Origin: Hirundichthys speculiger
Taxonomy: Eukaryota; Chordata; Actinopteri; Beloniformes; Exocoetidae
Direction: 5' to 3'
DNA length: 64,000 nucleotides
Assembly: GCA_018398805.1 (NCBI GenBank)
Contig: JAGFBZ010000339.1
Coordinates: forward strand, 186,001 to 250,000
Under the pieces are notes generated by a model, which was given only the letters and a program-made list of their open reading frames with translations, was not told the DNA's origin and did not search any database. Made by a program: the position numbers and the translations under genes. Below are positions 1 through 10,375 of this stretch, one piece after another; the first letter of the stretch is position 1, and each line of letters starts with the position of its first letter.

Positions 1-198
1 ACCAGAGTCCAACTGAAGCTACAACATTTTACCTGCTGCACCAAATACTCGTTTGCCAGATGGTAAAATGAAAAAGAGGGACGCAAGTCCGTGTCTCTGT
101 TAGAAGAAAGGGCTTTAGCATTAGTGAGACATAGCGGGTTGTCCTATGGGGGGGCATCATGATCCCCAATGCCCTTTGATCTCGTGCTGCTCTATAGC

Positions 199-306
199 AG
201 AAGAGAGACGGAGGGAGAGAGAGATAGAGTTAGAGAAGGAGAGAAAGAGAGAGGGAGAGAGATACAGAAACACGAAAGAGACAAGAGATTGGAGAGGAGG
301 AAGGAA
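199..306. repeat. GA-rich purine tract
   Basis: The plus strand is almost pure purine, made of GAGA and GGGAGA units with a few interruptions. It is low-complexity simple sequence. Reading frames across it only yield Arg/Glu-rich strings and are not genes. Confidence 0.85.
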
Positions 307-534
307 GCTGGCCATGTACATATGCTGCCTCTCTGTGCCAAGCCCCACTGGCTCAGGCAACCCACACATACGCTGCACTGCTGCTGCTGTTAGCAGTCAG
401 GCCCTCTCCAACACATACACCATGGCACTACTTAGTCAAACAAAGCTGGAGTGATGAATCTGGAAAGAGACCGGGTCTCTCCAGTCTCAGCTCTGCCAGA
501 ATAGGGTAGCATAACACAGACTCATTACACAAAC

Positions 535-605
535 ACATACACAGACATGTGCACACACACATGCACACACACACACCCACCCACACATACACACACACAC
601 ACACA
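535..605. repeat. Imperfect (CA)n microsatellite
   Basis: CA dinucleotides are interrupted by TG, CC and TA steps. This is a typical compound vertebrate microsatellite. Nothing else is visible between 307 and 690. Confidence 0.9.
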
Positions 606-692
606 GTGTGGCTTTATACAGAGCGGAGGCTTTCAGCTGTTCAGCCAGCCAGCAGTCCCTTAAATGTGTGATTCTGCTGGTGCCGGTCATTG

Positions 693-733
693 AAAATCTC
701 TCCATTCATTCATCATATGAATGGAGAGATTTT
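693..733. repeat. Perfect 17-bp inverted repeat (hairpin)
   Basis: The left arm at 693-709 (AAAATCTCTCCATTCAT) is exactly complementary to the right arm at 717-733, with a 7-nt spacer. It has no GC-rich stem with U-tail and no bacterial context, so it is not a terminator. It could be the core of a small palindromic MITE or chance structure. Confidence 0.8.
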
Positions 734-851
734 TAAATTTATGTGTTAGCCTCTTTCACTTTGATTAATTATTTGTAGAAGCTGCAAAATATTAATTTGT
801 TCATCCCAAGCTTTAAAACTGAGCAATACAGTGGGAAATAAAAAATGCATT

Positions 852-871
852 CCCACCCCCACCCCCACCCC
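852..871 (-). other. G-quadruplex motif on the minus strand
   Basis: The plus strand has four C-runs of 3 to 5 bases separated by single A bases. The minus strand, which is the sense strand of camta1, therefore reads as G-runs with 1-nt loops, matching the standard quadruplex consensus. Folding in the pre-mRNA is an inference. Confidence 0.6.
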
Positions 872-3133
872 AATAAACTTGAAACACAGTGAAATCATTA
901 TGTTCTAATGGCCAAGGGTCTGTAATTTCCACATAGGGAATCATCAGTTATGAAAAAAATCTAACATGTCAGAAGTTGGCAGCCTTACATCATACATTTT
1001 GTCAGGCGGGGAAAAATATAAACCCCATTTTGGTTGAAATAATGATAAGTATGGAAAGTAAAAAAAAGCGACTGAGAACACATGAGATACTCTGGCTGTA
1101 TTACAATTCCTGTAGTGACGATTACTTAATTAAATAATGGTTTGATGATATGTGACTATGCCAGTAAGACAATGACCTGCATACTGTGGATGCTGGTACT
1201 TTTATGTCAGTACTGTATACCTTAAGATACGATCGGCTCTGGCAATCTAGAAGGTTCAATTCAGTTTTTATTGCTTGAACAATGAACTAGCACACAAAGT
1301 AAAATTCACAGAAAGGTCATCAGCTAATGCATTTTTTTTTTTTTTTACAATATATAATACGATTTTTAGAGTTTTGTCTTTGATTTATGAAACTTTAGTG
1401 CAATGAGGTGTCTACATAACTTGAAAATCTGTTGTGTGACCAGGGGGTCAGTGGGTCAAAATGTCTCAAATTTTATTTTACCACATTGTCCAAGGAAAGG
1501 ATGAAGAGTTAGTAGGGTTGAGGCAAAGAGAGGGTTGGAGTATCTATGGCCTTGCAACAGTGCTGAACATGGCTTCCCACATTCAAACCAAGGGCATAAA
1601 GGCATAAAAACGTGAAAACATCAATCACATCAGATCCAATTTGCTTACGAACACACGTCATCAAACGCACACCCTTTCAGGTACCATACCAGTCACACAA
1701 TTAGTAAATTCACTCAAAAATGCAGACACACAATGACTTTAGATGCTGTGATAAATGATAACAAATGCTTGTATAACACAAAAATAAACATAGTCGTCAT
1801 TCCTGCAACCTGAGCCTCACAAAAACTCAATTCCCTTCTGCCATCTGGCCACCTCATATTCCTCACACCATTTCCATGTGAACGAATGGGGTCAGTATCG
1901 TCACATAAACATCACCTCTTCTCCCTCTTCCCTCTCCCTCTTCTCAGGGAATGGACACTGAGCACTGGTGCATATCTACACAGGGATGGCAAGGGCACCA
2001 AGGAGAAAAAATCAATACAATATCTCACCACTAAGCACAATCCCAACCAAAAGCAGCTGGAGTTTGCAGGTTGCTCCATAAACTGGACGGCTTCATCTAG
2101 CTGGCCACTGTGTCACTGGATTGCTACAGTAATGCACTACAGCACAATGGCCTAGGCCAGAGCCTTCCAGACACAAAGGTAGACAAACTTACAGCCACCA
2201 AAATGCACATGCAGAGAGACAAACAGCACAGTTCCCAGGGGCTTGAGAATTGCAACAACAATGAGGAAAAAAAAAAACTCTCATGAGGCAGGAACAGAGT
2301 TGACAAGCACACTTTACTTCCTCACAACCAAGGAAAACCAGCTCTGAACAATTTAGCCCACCCTTATTGTGCCTCCGTAATTCCACACACTTGCAAATAT
2401 ACACATAAATATACAAGCAGACACACACATATGCACAAATGGACAGGCAGAGCTGATGGAAAACAGAACTGAGGCCATTATTATTGCACACACGTTTTGC
2501 CTGGTCCCACCAAGCAAAGGGAAGAGACTAATGATTTTCCTGGTGCAGGCAATTAAAAAACTATTTGTCACCTGCTAGGCCACATATGATGTTAGTGGCT
2601 TTGGCAGAGTAAGTCTATATAGAAAATGTACACACACAAAGTAGGCTGCACCACAGAAAGCGGTCTTGGGGCAAAAATGGTGCACAAGAAACTGGTTAGG
2701 CTGGTAGGGTACATAAAAAGAAGAACAATGAGATAGGGAGGACACAAGGCTTTGAACAGAGGGACATAGTTGGGTTAACGGCTGATTTATCCGGACAGGT
2801 TAATACCCGGCCAGTCAGAGCCTCAGACAGCACACTGCCATCAGGAAGTCATGTAATATTTAGAATGCAGCCAGTGAAAGTCATTCTTCTGCTGCTGAGC
2901 TGGTAGCTAAAATAGAAATGTATATTTCCTTCTTTACCCTCATAATATGAGTACAAAAAAGGACAAAGTCCAGTTTCCTCACATCTATGTTCCACACTAG
3001 CTCTGAACTTTACTGTGACTCCTCAGCTGTGCATAGCAAATAACCTGATGCACATTCAGTTTTTTTTTTCCAAGAGAATTGCTGCAATATCTGTCAGATT
3101 AGTTTTAGGTGGGTTAAAGTACTTTAGTATAAC

Positions 3134-3154
3134 AAAAAAAAAAAAAAAAAAAAA
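3134..3154. repeat. Poly(A) tract, A21
   Basis: There are twenty-one consecutive A residues. There is no recognisable SINE or LINE body immediately 5' of it and no target duplication that I can see, so it is annotated only as a homopolymer. Confidence 0.9.
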
Positions 3155-3814
3155 GCAGAATTACATTTAATAGAAAAATCAACACTTTAATATATTTTAA
3201 TGACTCCCTATTTGTACTTTGCTACAGTGTCTGCACTAAAGTTAAACATAAACAGCAATACAGTAGTTGGAAGAGTAAATGGCTATCCAAGCTTAATTTC
3301 CTTAAGAAGTCCATGGAGAAGCAAAGATGATTTTTCTTTTTGTTGCGCTGTGCCTCGTTGTGGGACGTCAGGGCCGACATTTATCATTTGCAGACTGTAC
3401 GAGGGTTAAGATTTCACACATGGGGCAGTCAGGCTGACTAAAACCTCCAACTATATATTTTTATAAGGAAATGCCCCCCAATGCTGTTATACAGGAGGCC
3501 AATATTCAGCTCTGGGGCAATGGGAGAAAACCCATATAAACTAGGAGCAGGTTGTAAATAATGTTAAGGCAAGCATTACGCCTCCTTTGCACTACACAGA
3601 CCTACCCAGATCCAGCTTTAAGCATACGCTCGGCTGCAGTTATTTATGAGGCAGCTCGTTAACGTCAGGTGATTTGCACTGCTCGTTTGCTCCTGCTCAT
3701 CTCCACCAAATGATATCATCTTCTACCTCTAATCTTCTCATTCTAATCCCCATTCTCAAAGCACTTGCCACCTCTTGCTTTCTTCCCACCTGCTATTCCT
3801 TTTCACTTTTTGCC

Positions 3815-3839
3815 TTCTCTCTCTCTCTCTCTCTCTCTT
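3815..3839. repeat. (CT)n microsatellite
   Basis: This is a perfect CT repeat of about twelve units inside a broader pyrimidine-rich stretch (about 3700-3870). Confidence 0.9.
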
Positions 3840-5426
3840 CCTATGTCTTCCTCCCTCCTACTTCCAGGTTTGCGTGGGCATGTTTCGAGATGGAGGAGCA
3901 GACAGAGACAGGAAGCGCAGCCATTCCACTGAAGGGCGTCTTCACATTTGCGTCTAATTCAACATCTACTCACATTAAAAATGAAAAAAAAAAGACAAAA
4001 AAAAAGTCTGGTTTGACTCATAAGACTGCATGTCCCCTTGTTGTTACATTTCCACTGTGGCTTACAGAAAGAAACAAGAACAGGATGAAGTTTCTTTTTT
4101 GTTTTTTTTCTTAAAACTTGTGGATGGCAGACAAGACAGCAATACTGAAGATACACAGCAGCAATGAGAAATAATACAGAGAGATGGATAAAATGGGATC
4201 ACACCAGGACAAACATGATGACTAGTGTTAAAGACAAGATACTTAGGTGATAACACACAGAACAGAGATTGCTATTGTAAAACCGTGAAACAAATCATTT
4301 TTACCCATAATAAAGTACGTCTGGGGCTCCCTGGACTCCACTTTTCGCTTCAACAACTAAATTGATTAGACCACGTGTCTGAATGTTTTATTTTTGTTTT
4401 ATATCCTTCTATAAACAGGCCTGTCTCTTTATTCTGAATCCACAGAAAAGTCAACCTGTCTCAGATCAGATGTAGCTAACACTGTCAGAGACACACTTTC
4501 ACAATGAAAATATCCAATTACAGAAATTGCAATCAGAGCTGTAGGCTTGTATGTCGATGAGTGGTAGCTGGTTAAAGGGGAATTGAGATCGATAACTGAC
4601 TGAATGCAGAGTGACTCTGACAAGGAGCTCCGTATCACCAGAGCTTCCACTCAAACTCCTCCCTGCTCCTCTTTGTCTTTGTGGAATGCTTCCCCATCTT
4701 CCATCGTTACCTCCGTCCTTTCTTTCCTTGTCCAATCCTTTCGTCTATGACACATCCAAGTGATTGTGTCTGGATGTCAGCTCTCATCCACAGCTAATTG
4801 GGGCTCAGAGGAGTAATCAGGGCAGGACAAATCAGACAGTTCTGGTCATTAGCTGTGACCAGTGTTCTCTGGGTAAGATGTGAAATATGTGCACACTTCT
4901 GCCATCAGACATGAGCTTGCAAAGTGACACAGGTAGACAACAACCTTGACATGCCACAGGACAGACTAACTATGACTAACTTGTGCTTTCTAAAACAAGC
5001 AGGAAATAAACAGAAATAATGCAGACAATGCTAAAGAACTTATTTTCATCTAATATGAGAAAATCAGTAAATGATTGCTAAGAGAGCTCAGGAAGTACAA
5101 TGCAGAGGGAAATATCAAGTTTGCAGCAAGACTCTTCAACACGCTTGCTGTTTTACAGTTATAATGATCAGATATTTGCTTCCAGCTCTGTCAAGTAAGC
5201 CTTTTCTTTGCACTTATTTGAGCTTAATAGTGAACAGAGAGCAAAATAGAATATCATGTAAAATATTGGTGTCAATAAGAATATTGATGTCACAAAATAT
5301 AAAACATGTCAATGGCTACTCTTTCTGAAAGCGAGTGCATGACTCTTGAGCAGGATGAATGTCGATTCGCCTTACTGGCCAAGTCTTAACCTTTCAGGAG
5401 AACTGAATTATTTAAGCACCACATAC

Positions 5427-5624
5427 CTGTTGTGGTCCTCTGTTTCTCCATCTGGGCTGAGGCTGGTGAGGAGGCTGCGTGAGTCTACGGCCACGCACGC
5501 CTCCTCGGTTGCAGAGTGAAAATGGCAAGACAAATGCGGTGGGGGATTTGTGATAATTGGCCGTGCTGGTGGGCCAGGCGACGAGCCCACAGAAAAGGTC
5601 GCAGGCACTGAGGAACGTATCAGA
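5427..5624 (-). other. Candidate cassette exon, 198 nt, unrecognised product
   Basis: On the minus strand a pyrimidine-rich acceptor (TTCTCTCCTCCTGGCAG) precedes this segment and a GTATGT donor follows it. The length is exactly 66 codons. The preceding camta1 exon ends on a codon boundary. Read in that phase, the segment is open throughout, starting SDTFLSACDLF and ending RGPQQ. A second frame is also open (it contains EEACVAVDSRSLLTSLSP). I recognise neither peptide, and neither resembles the conserved CAMTA proteins. The segment is more GC-rich than its surroundings. It may be a lineage-specific cassette exon, a non-coding transcript exon, or a pseudo-exon, which are common in long introns. 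Confidence 0.25.
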
Positions 5625-7904
5625 CTGCCAGGAGGAGAGAATGCTCAGTATGCCTCTGGGGTTTTGTTCAACTTCTCTTTCTTTCATTGTGGGGAGAGGA
5701 AGTGCTCCAGCAGGGGCCAGTAATTAAGTAACCTTCTATTTGTTTAGATGTCAGAGGCCCCAGTGTCACTGCATGCGGAGAGACAGACTTAAAACTAACT
5801 TCATATTTTCCTTCTGAACAGAAACAGATATGTGTGCAGACGAGTAAAAGAAAATTTGATATCTGGAGAGATTTATTTAAATGTATATGATTAAAGTAGA
5901 TGGAGAAGGTTAATGTTAGACACACTCTGTGTGAAGGCACACAAGGAGAAGAAGGAGGTGGGGGAAGGGGTGGTACAGGGACATGGCTCACACCCAGGCA
6001 TGTTCATAAAGCAGCTGTTCTCCTCATGGCAGAGAGAGTCGGGGCCTGCCAGCAGCAGCATGCTGCTGAGAGCACTACGGTCTCCCACCATAGTGCAGCA
6101 ACAGAGTGACAAAGTTTGATATTCACACACACACACTCACACACACACACACACACACACACAACTATGTGCAGACAGTGACAGGTATGCAGACAGACAT
6201 ACTCTCCCAATGCATGCCACCTGTTCCCTTCCCAGTCCAGTGTGGAGGTTTTGAATTTAACAGTAAAGTCTGTTAGCAAAGTCAAAGTCATACGCTATAG
6301 ATCTGAGCTCTGTTGAGGTGCATTTCCATTTGATACAAACAACAGCCTGCATAGCTAAAGGCAATTATATTGCTGCTGCCTCCGTTTGCCCTGAGGTTGT
6401 AGACAGCCAGTTAAAACCTCACCAGGTTTTCCTGACTCTTCCCTCTCAGTGAAATCAACAGAATGGTGCCAAGGTTCATCCATGATTTATCTCAGTGAAA
6501 TATTCATTATGTAGCCTTGCATAGTCTGGACTGCATCTGATGTGCATCTGGACCTGACAGCTCTGCTCCGTCATCACACATTGCCTGAACCATTCTGAAT
6601 CTGGCACCTGTCTTCCAGTGCTCAACTAAACTGATCTGAATGAATAGAGGACTCTGACAGATATAAAGAATCCATCTGTTTGACTTTAGCCTGCAGGCAT
6701 GACCGCTGTGGAACTACGGTATCTTGACTTGCACACAGAACGATGGGCCAGCACAGCAAAGGAGTTCCTCAATATTACCCATTCAATTAACCAGAGTGAG
6801 AGAGATCTCTGTCTTGACTGGTGCCAGGGTGTGAAAAGCATTGTGAGCACATCTGTTGGCCCTTACACATGATGTGCTTGCTGTGATGGCTTTAAGTATT
6901 GATGCATTGGAGTTGAAAGTGTTGTATGGTTTTTGATAAATCAATAGAGTAAAAGACAAGCAAACAACACCCTCCCACACACCCACACGTAAAAACATCA
7001 ACAAAAAAACAAACAAAAAAAACCAAAGAACCTCTCACTTTCAGAACCATGGACAGCACCACAGAGTATAAAGTGCTCAGGGTTCTCCTCAATCACTAAG
7101 TTATCACTCTGCCTGTCCAATTAAGTAACCTTTGAATTATTCCATAAATTAAAATCGCTGAAGTCTAATTGTGCTGGAATGATCACAGGGACTACAGTGA
7201 CAACTCATTTTCCAACATAACACTAATTCAAGTAGTTCCAAAGTCATTATACTCTGAAGGACTAATGTAATAGGAAAAATGTAACTGCAGTGAATGATGA
7301 TATTAATAATGTATTCATGTGAGACAGTGACTAGAGCACAGTAGCCTAAGCTGAGAGAGGTAAGGGGGAGAAACTGATAACTGTGAAGAAACAAGGTCGT
7401 CAGCATTCCCTCCTGCCTTACTAGTCATTTCATTATCTCATTCCTCTTTCCTGCTCTTTAAAGTAGGAAAAGCTGGGAAAGGCTATTGACCCCTCTCTGT
7501 GTTTGTGGCAGGGAGCAGGACAAATGAAGTTCCCCCTCAGACCCCCTCCTTATTAATATCATAATTATCCCCACCTCTGTGGCCCTGCCAGCCAGCACAA
7601 ACTCCACTGTCTGATTTGATGGAAGGGGCACAAGCAGGGAATTCGATTAGCACTAAACAAGAGAAGGGAACACAGTGGAGTAGAATCAATCAGTGCCACC
7701 ATGACAGGCAAGATCTTTTATGTTACCAAGTGTGTATCTGTCTGAATGTTTGTATCATGACAGCTTTTACCTGGAAAGACTGGACATTTGCATGTCTGGT
7801 TATGAGCCAGTTCAAATAACCTGTATGATGAGCACTTCCAGGCACCCAGATACTTTTCCAAGTTTAGGAATACCAGAGCCCCACGCAGGAGAGGCTCATC
7901 AGTG
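5625..7904. other. Intronic sequence, no gene recognised
   Basis: Ordinary intron with one CA microsatellite at 6124-6163 and an A/C-rich stretch near 6995-7025. The repeated TGCTG/CAGCAG bases near 6050-6065 form only a short local palindrome. No coding signal is seen. Confidence 0.6.
6124..6163. repeat. (CA)n microsatellite
   Basis: About twenty CA units, interrupted once by CT. Confidence 0.93.
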
Positions 7905-8595
7905 AGCATGAGGTGGTTGGGTCTTTACCAGGGAGGAGCTACATGGGAGCACCCTTCTGTGGACCCACCACCTGCAGGAGGTGCTGTAAGCCAATCAGAG
8001 GGACAAGCCTTGCCAAGGGATCAATCCCTTGCTCTTTAAACTGGGTTTGGGGACATGAAAGGTCACTTCATGGGTGGTAAGGAACCCAAGCACATACGGG
8101 CAGTTGGTAAATTCTGACTCGATGTAGCTGAATTCACCTCTATGCAGACAATGGGTTCTGAAAGCAATCGACTGTGGAAGGAACTGGATTTTATTCCAGT
8201 CACCCTGAGTGAGAGGCACTGAGCAGGGGTGAACTTGCTCGTAGTCCCCTCCTGCAGGCTCTTGTCTGTGCAAGATCAAACAACAACAGCTCAGAGTACT
8301 TGGTTTTAGTATCTGGGTCGGGTGCTAGAAGGTGTGGAAGGGACTTATTGTTTGTTCGTACTCATGCGGGAAGTTACAGTGAAATCTGTAGTGGTGTGAC
8401 TTGAACTTACCAGTTCTACTGATCTAAACTTGAGCAGTGTGTTGTCATTGGACTTCTGTGCAAGTCAAAGTTTGTCCGTTATGAATAGCATGTTAAAGGA
8501 AGGGTGTTTTAAAATGCACTTGGACCCAGGACACCCTTCCCAGAGGTCTTGATCTTGACAAGTTTGATGCGTTATTGTGGATGAGCCGGGAACAC
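7905..8595 (+). mobile_element. Non-LTR retrotransposon remnant (5' region and endonuclease domain)
   Basis: This stretch follows, in order and on the plus strand, a LINE family that is very abundant in teleosts. It has the leader with ACCACCTGCAGGAGGTGC, then the start of the apurinic-type endonuclease. Recognisable pieces include the conserved Trp-Ile-Leu-Phe segment near 8190, a decayed version of the Asn-Ser-Ser-Ser-Glu-Tyr motif near 8285, and the TTGGACTTCTGTGCAAGTCA stretch near 8450. The frame is broken by several stops and by at least one internal deletion. The reverse transcriptase part is missing here. The exact clade (L2/Rex or RTE-like) cannot be fixed by eye. It is a dead copy. 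Confidence 0.72.
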
Positions 8596-9314
8596 TTGCC
8601 CCATATCAGGAGATCTCCAAATCCTATCTCCATCAGAGCTCATTATATATAATGTCAACAATATTTATGACTGGTTCTGTTCGTAGTGCTGAGAGCAGGT
8701 AACAACAGAAATCTTTTTTTTTTTTTTTTTTAAACCAGATCCATTTAAATTGTAACTTTTTAAAATAGTATGCTCTGTGCAGCTTTAAGTCTCAGCAGCA
8801 ATTTAGATTCATTGTTTGCAACTCCGGATAACTGCAGAGGTACTTTTATTCAGTCCCTGCGATTTGCTGGGATGGCCCAGACAATCTGAAGTGGTCTAAT
8901 GCCATGGAGAGGTAGTGTGGCGGGGATGAACAGATTGAGAGTGAGAGGTGAAAAGAACAAAAGAAAATGAATGGGTTGAGAGAAGACCCCCTTCGCAGGT
9001 CTTTATTCTTGTCCCCTGTCTCATTACCCAGGCTTTGACTCAATAAAGAGTGGATAAGGAGTGGATAAAGGGGCACACACCTCCCTGGATAAGCCCCCTC
9101 CCTGTCTAAAATTCCCTCTATCTTGCTTCTAGGCTCTTTTACACTACCACACATATATTCAAAGTTGTTCACCACAAAACTATCTCGCTACTCTCTATTC
9201 AAATATGTACAGTGAAACCTGTAGGCACCTTAAGTCTTGTTATTTTATCAAAGGTTTAATGACTGTCCATGTTTACATTTTAGTCACATAAAATACAAAT
9301 AGAAAATACAGTAT
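8596..9314. other. Intronic sequence, no gene recognised
   Basis: Contains a T18 run at 8714-8731 and otherwise unremarkable sequence. The 109-codon minus frame over 8846-9175 shows no known domain and no splice logic. Confidence 0.55.
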
Positions 9315-9398
9315 TAGAGGTAGACCAAATAATCAGACTACCATATTTTAAAATAATCAGCATCTGCCATAGAAACACCCATATCAGGTGACCTCTAG
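9315..9398. mobile_element. Short MITE-like element with inverted termini
   Basis: The segment begins TAGAGGTAGACC and ends with GGTGACCTCTA, so the ends are imperfect inverted repeats. The inside resembles the ATAATCGGC-type subterminal sequence of small non-autonomous DNA elements common in fish. It is flanked by GTATT and GGTAATAC-like sequence that may be a decayed target duplication. It has no coding capacity. Family assignment (possibly hAT-like) is tentative. Confidence 0.45.
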
Positions 9399-9489
9399 GG
9401 TAATACGTACACAAATCGAACAAGAGAATATTCAGGAAAAAAATAATGACTCAAAGCATTGACCTGGTATCCCCAGGTGCTGACATCAG

Positions 9490-9866
9490 GAACCTGATTG
9501 TCCTGAACATGTGGAGGAAGGTCATGTTCTGCAACCAGTCCAGATTCTACCTATGGCACTTGGATAGCAGGGTGAAGATATGGAGTATACGTTGAGAATG
9601 CTTTGGTGATTGCTGCACCGATTGCTTCAAAGTAACATCTTTTGGTGGAGGCAGTGTGATGGTGTGGGACAGCATTGCCCTCACTGGAAAAATGAGGCTT
9701 ATTATCATTGGAGGCAATCTCAGAGCAGAGTTATATCAAGATGAAAGTCTGCAACCAGTGGCAATGCCATATCTCCACAGCTTGGGACCAAACTCTATCC
9801 TCTAAGATGACATTTGCCCTCACTGATTGGGGTTTATCAGTTTTTCTGGGGCTATGTATATTCTGG
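9490..9866 (+). mobile_element. Tc1-like transposase fragment (DDE domain), dead
   Basis: The plus strand encodes a degenerate Tc1/mariner transposase core. First comes the equivalent of the family's SDESRF motif, here read as CNQSRF, so the first catalytic Asp has become Asn. It is followed by the hallmark FGGGSVMVW near 9638, then the PVAMPYLHSLGPNSIL block and a second-Asp region that still has Asp-Asp after an in-frame stop. The DNA-binding N-terminus, the third catalytic residue and both terminal repeats are absent. This is a different Tc1 subfamily from the copies at 32-33 kb and 47-49 kb. Its right end abuts an antisense LINE fragment. Confidence 0.75.
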
Positions 9867-9867
9867 G

Positions 9868-10375
9868 TTGCAGGGGCAATACCCTAAGCAGAGATCCCAC
9901 CTCATAACCCAGATGAGTAAGAGCAGTGACTCCACTCTGAGCCCCTCCTACATCACTGAACTTCTCATCCTATCAATAATAGTTTGCTGAGTCATCCTTC
10001 AAACAAAGGTCAATTCAGTGCCACCGTATTTGTGATCCCATCCTTTCATTATTAGTCATAGCTCATTACAGTAGGTGAGGGTTGAAGTGTAGATGGACTG
10101 GTGAATCCAGAGCTTTGTCTATTGGTTCAGCTTTCTTCACCACAACAGTACAACCTGTCAGTCCCCCCGTCAATCTCCTGCTCTGTTCTACATTCACCTG
10201 GGAAGAAGACTCTGATATACTCCTCCTGATATATTCCTCCACTTGAGAGAGTAATTCATTCCAATCCTGAAGTGGGCTACTCACTCTTTTCTGACCATGG
10301 CCTTCTGGAAAATGGAGGTGCAAATTCTCAACCTGGCTGCTTCACACCACCTCCCACTCAACCCCAATGAGAGCA
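9868..10375 (-). mobile_element. Non-LTR retrotransposon fragment (C-terminal reverse transcriptase region)
   Basis: Read on the minus strand, this matches the region downstream of the reverse transcriptase catalytic core in an abundant teleost LINE. Diagnostic pieces are GHGQKRVSSPL (family form GRKRVECPL), LLSQVEEY (family form LPQVEEF) and TGCTVVVKKAEPIDKALDS (family form YRSVVVKRELSRKAKLS). Farther 3' there are degraded bits down to the TTGCAGGGG stretch at the left end. It is truncated at both ends and carries stops and small deletions. It may be from the same family as the plus-strand copy at 7.9-8.6 kb. Confidence 0.72.

Larger units (their letters stand above)
872..5426. other. Intronic sequence, no gene recognised
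   Basis: No coding exon or transposon is recognised here. It holds a T15 run at 1332-1346, an A21 run at 3134-3154, a CT tract near 3815 and ordinary AT-rich sequence. Open frames such as the one over 3674-4114 come from pyrimidine-rich simple sequence. Confidence 0.6.

Noticed and set aside
3674..4114. 146-codon plus-strand frame
   Set aside because: It runs through CT-rich and A-rich simple sequence. The Ser/Leu/Phe-rich peptide reflects composition.
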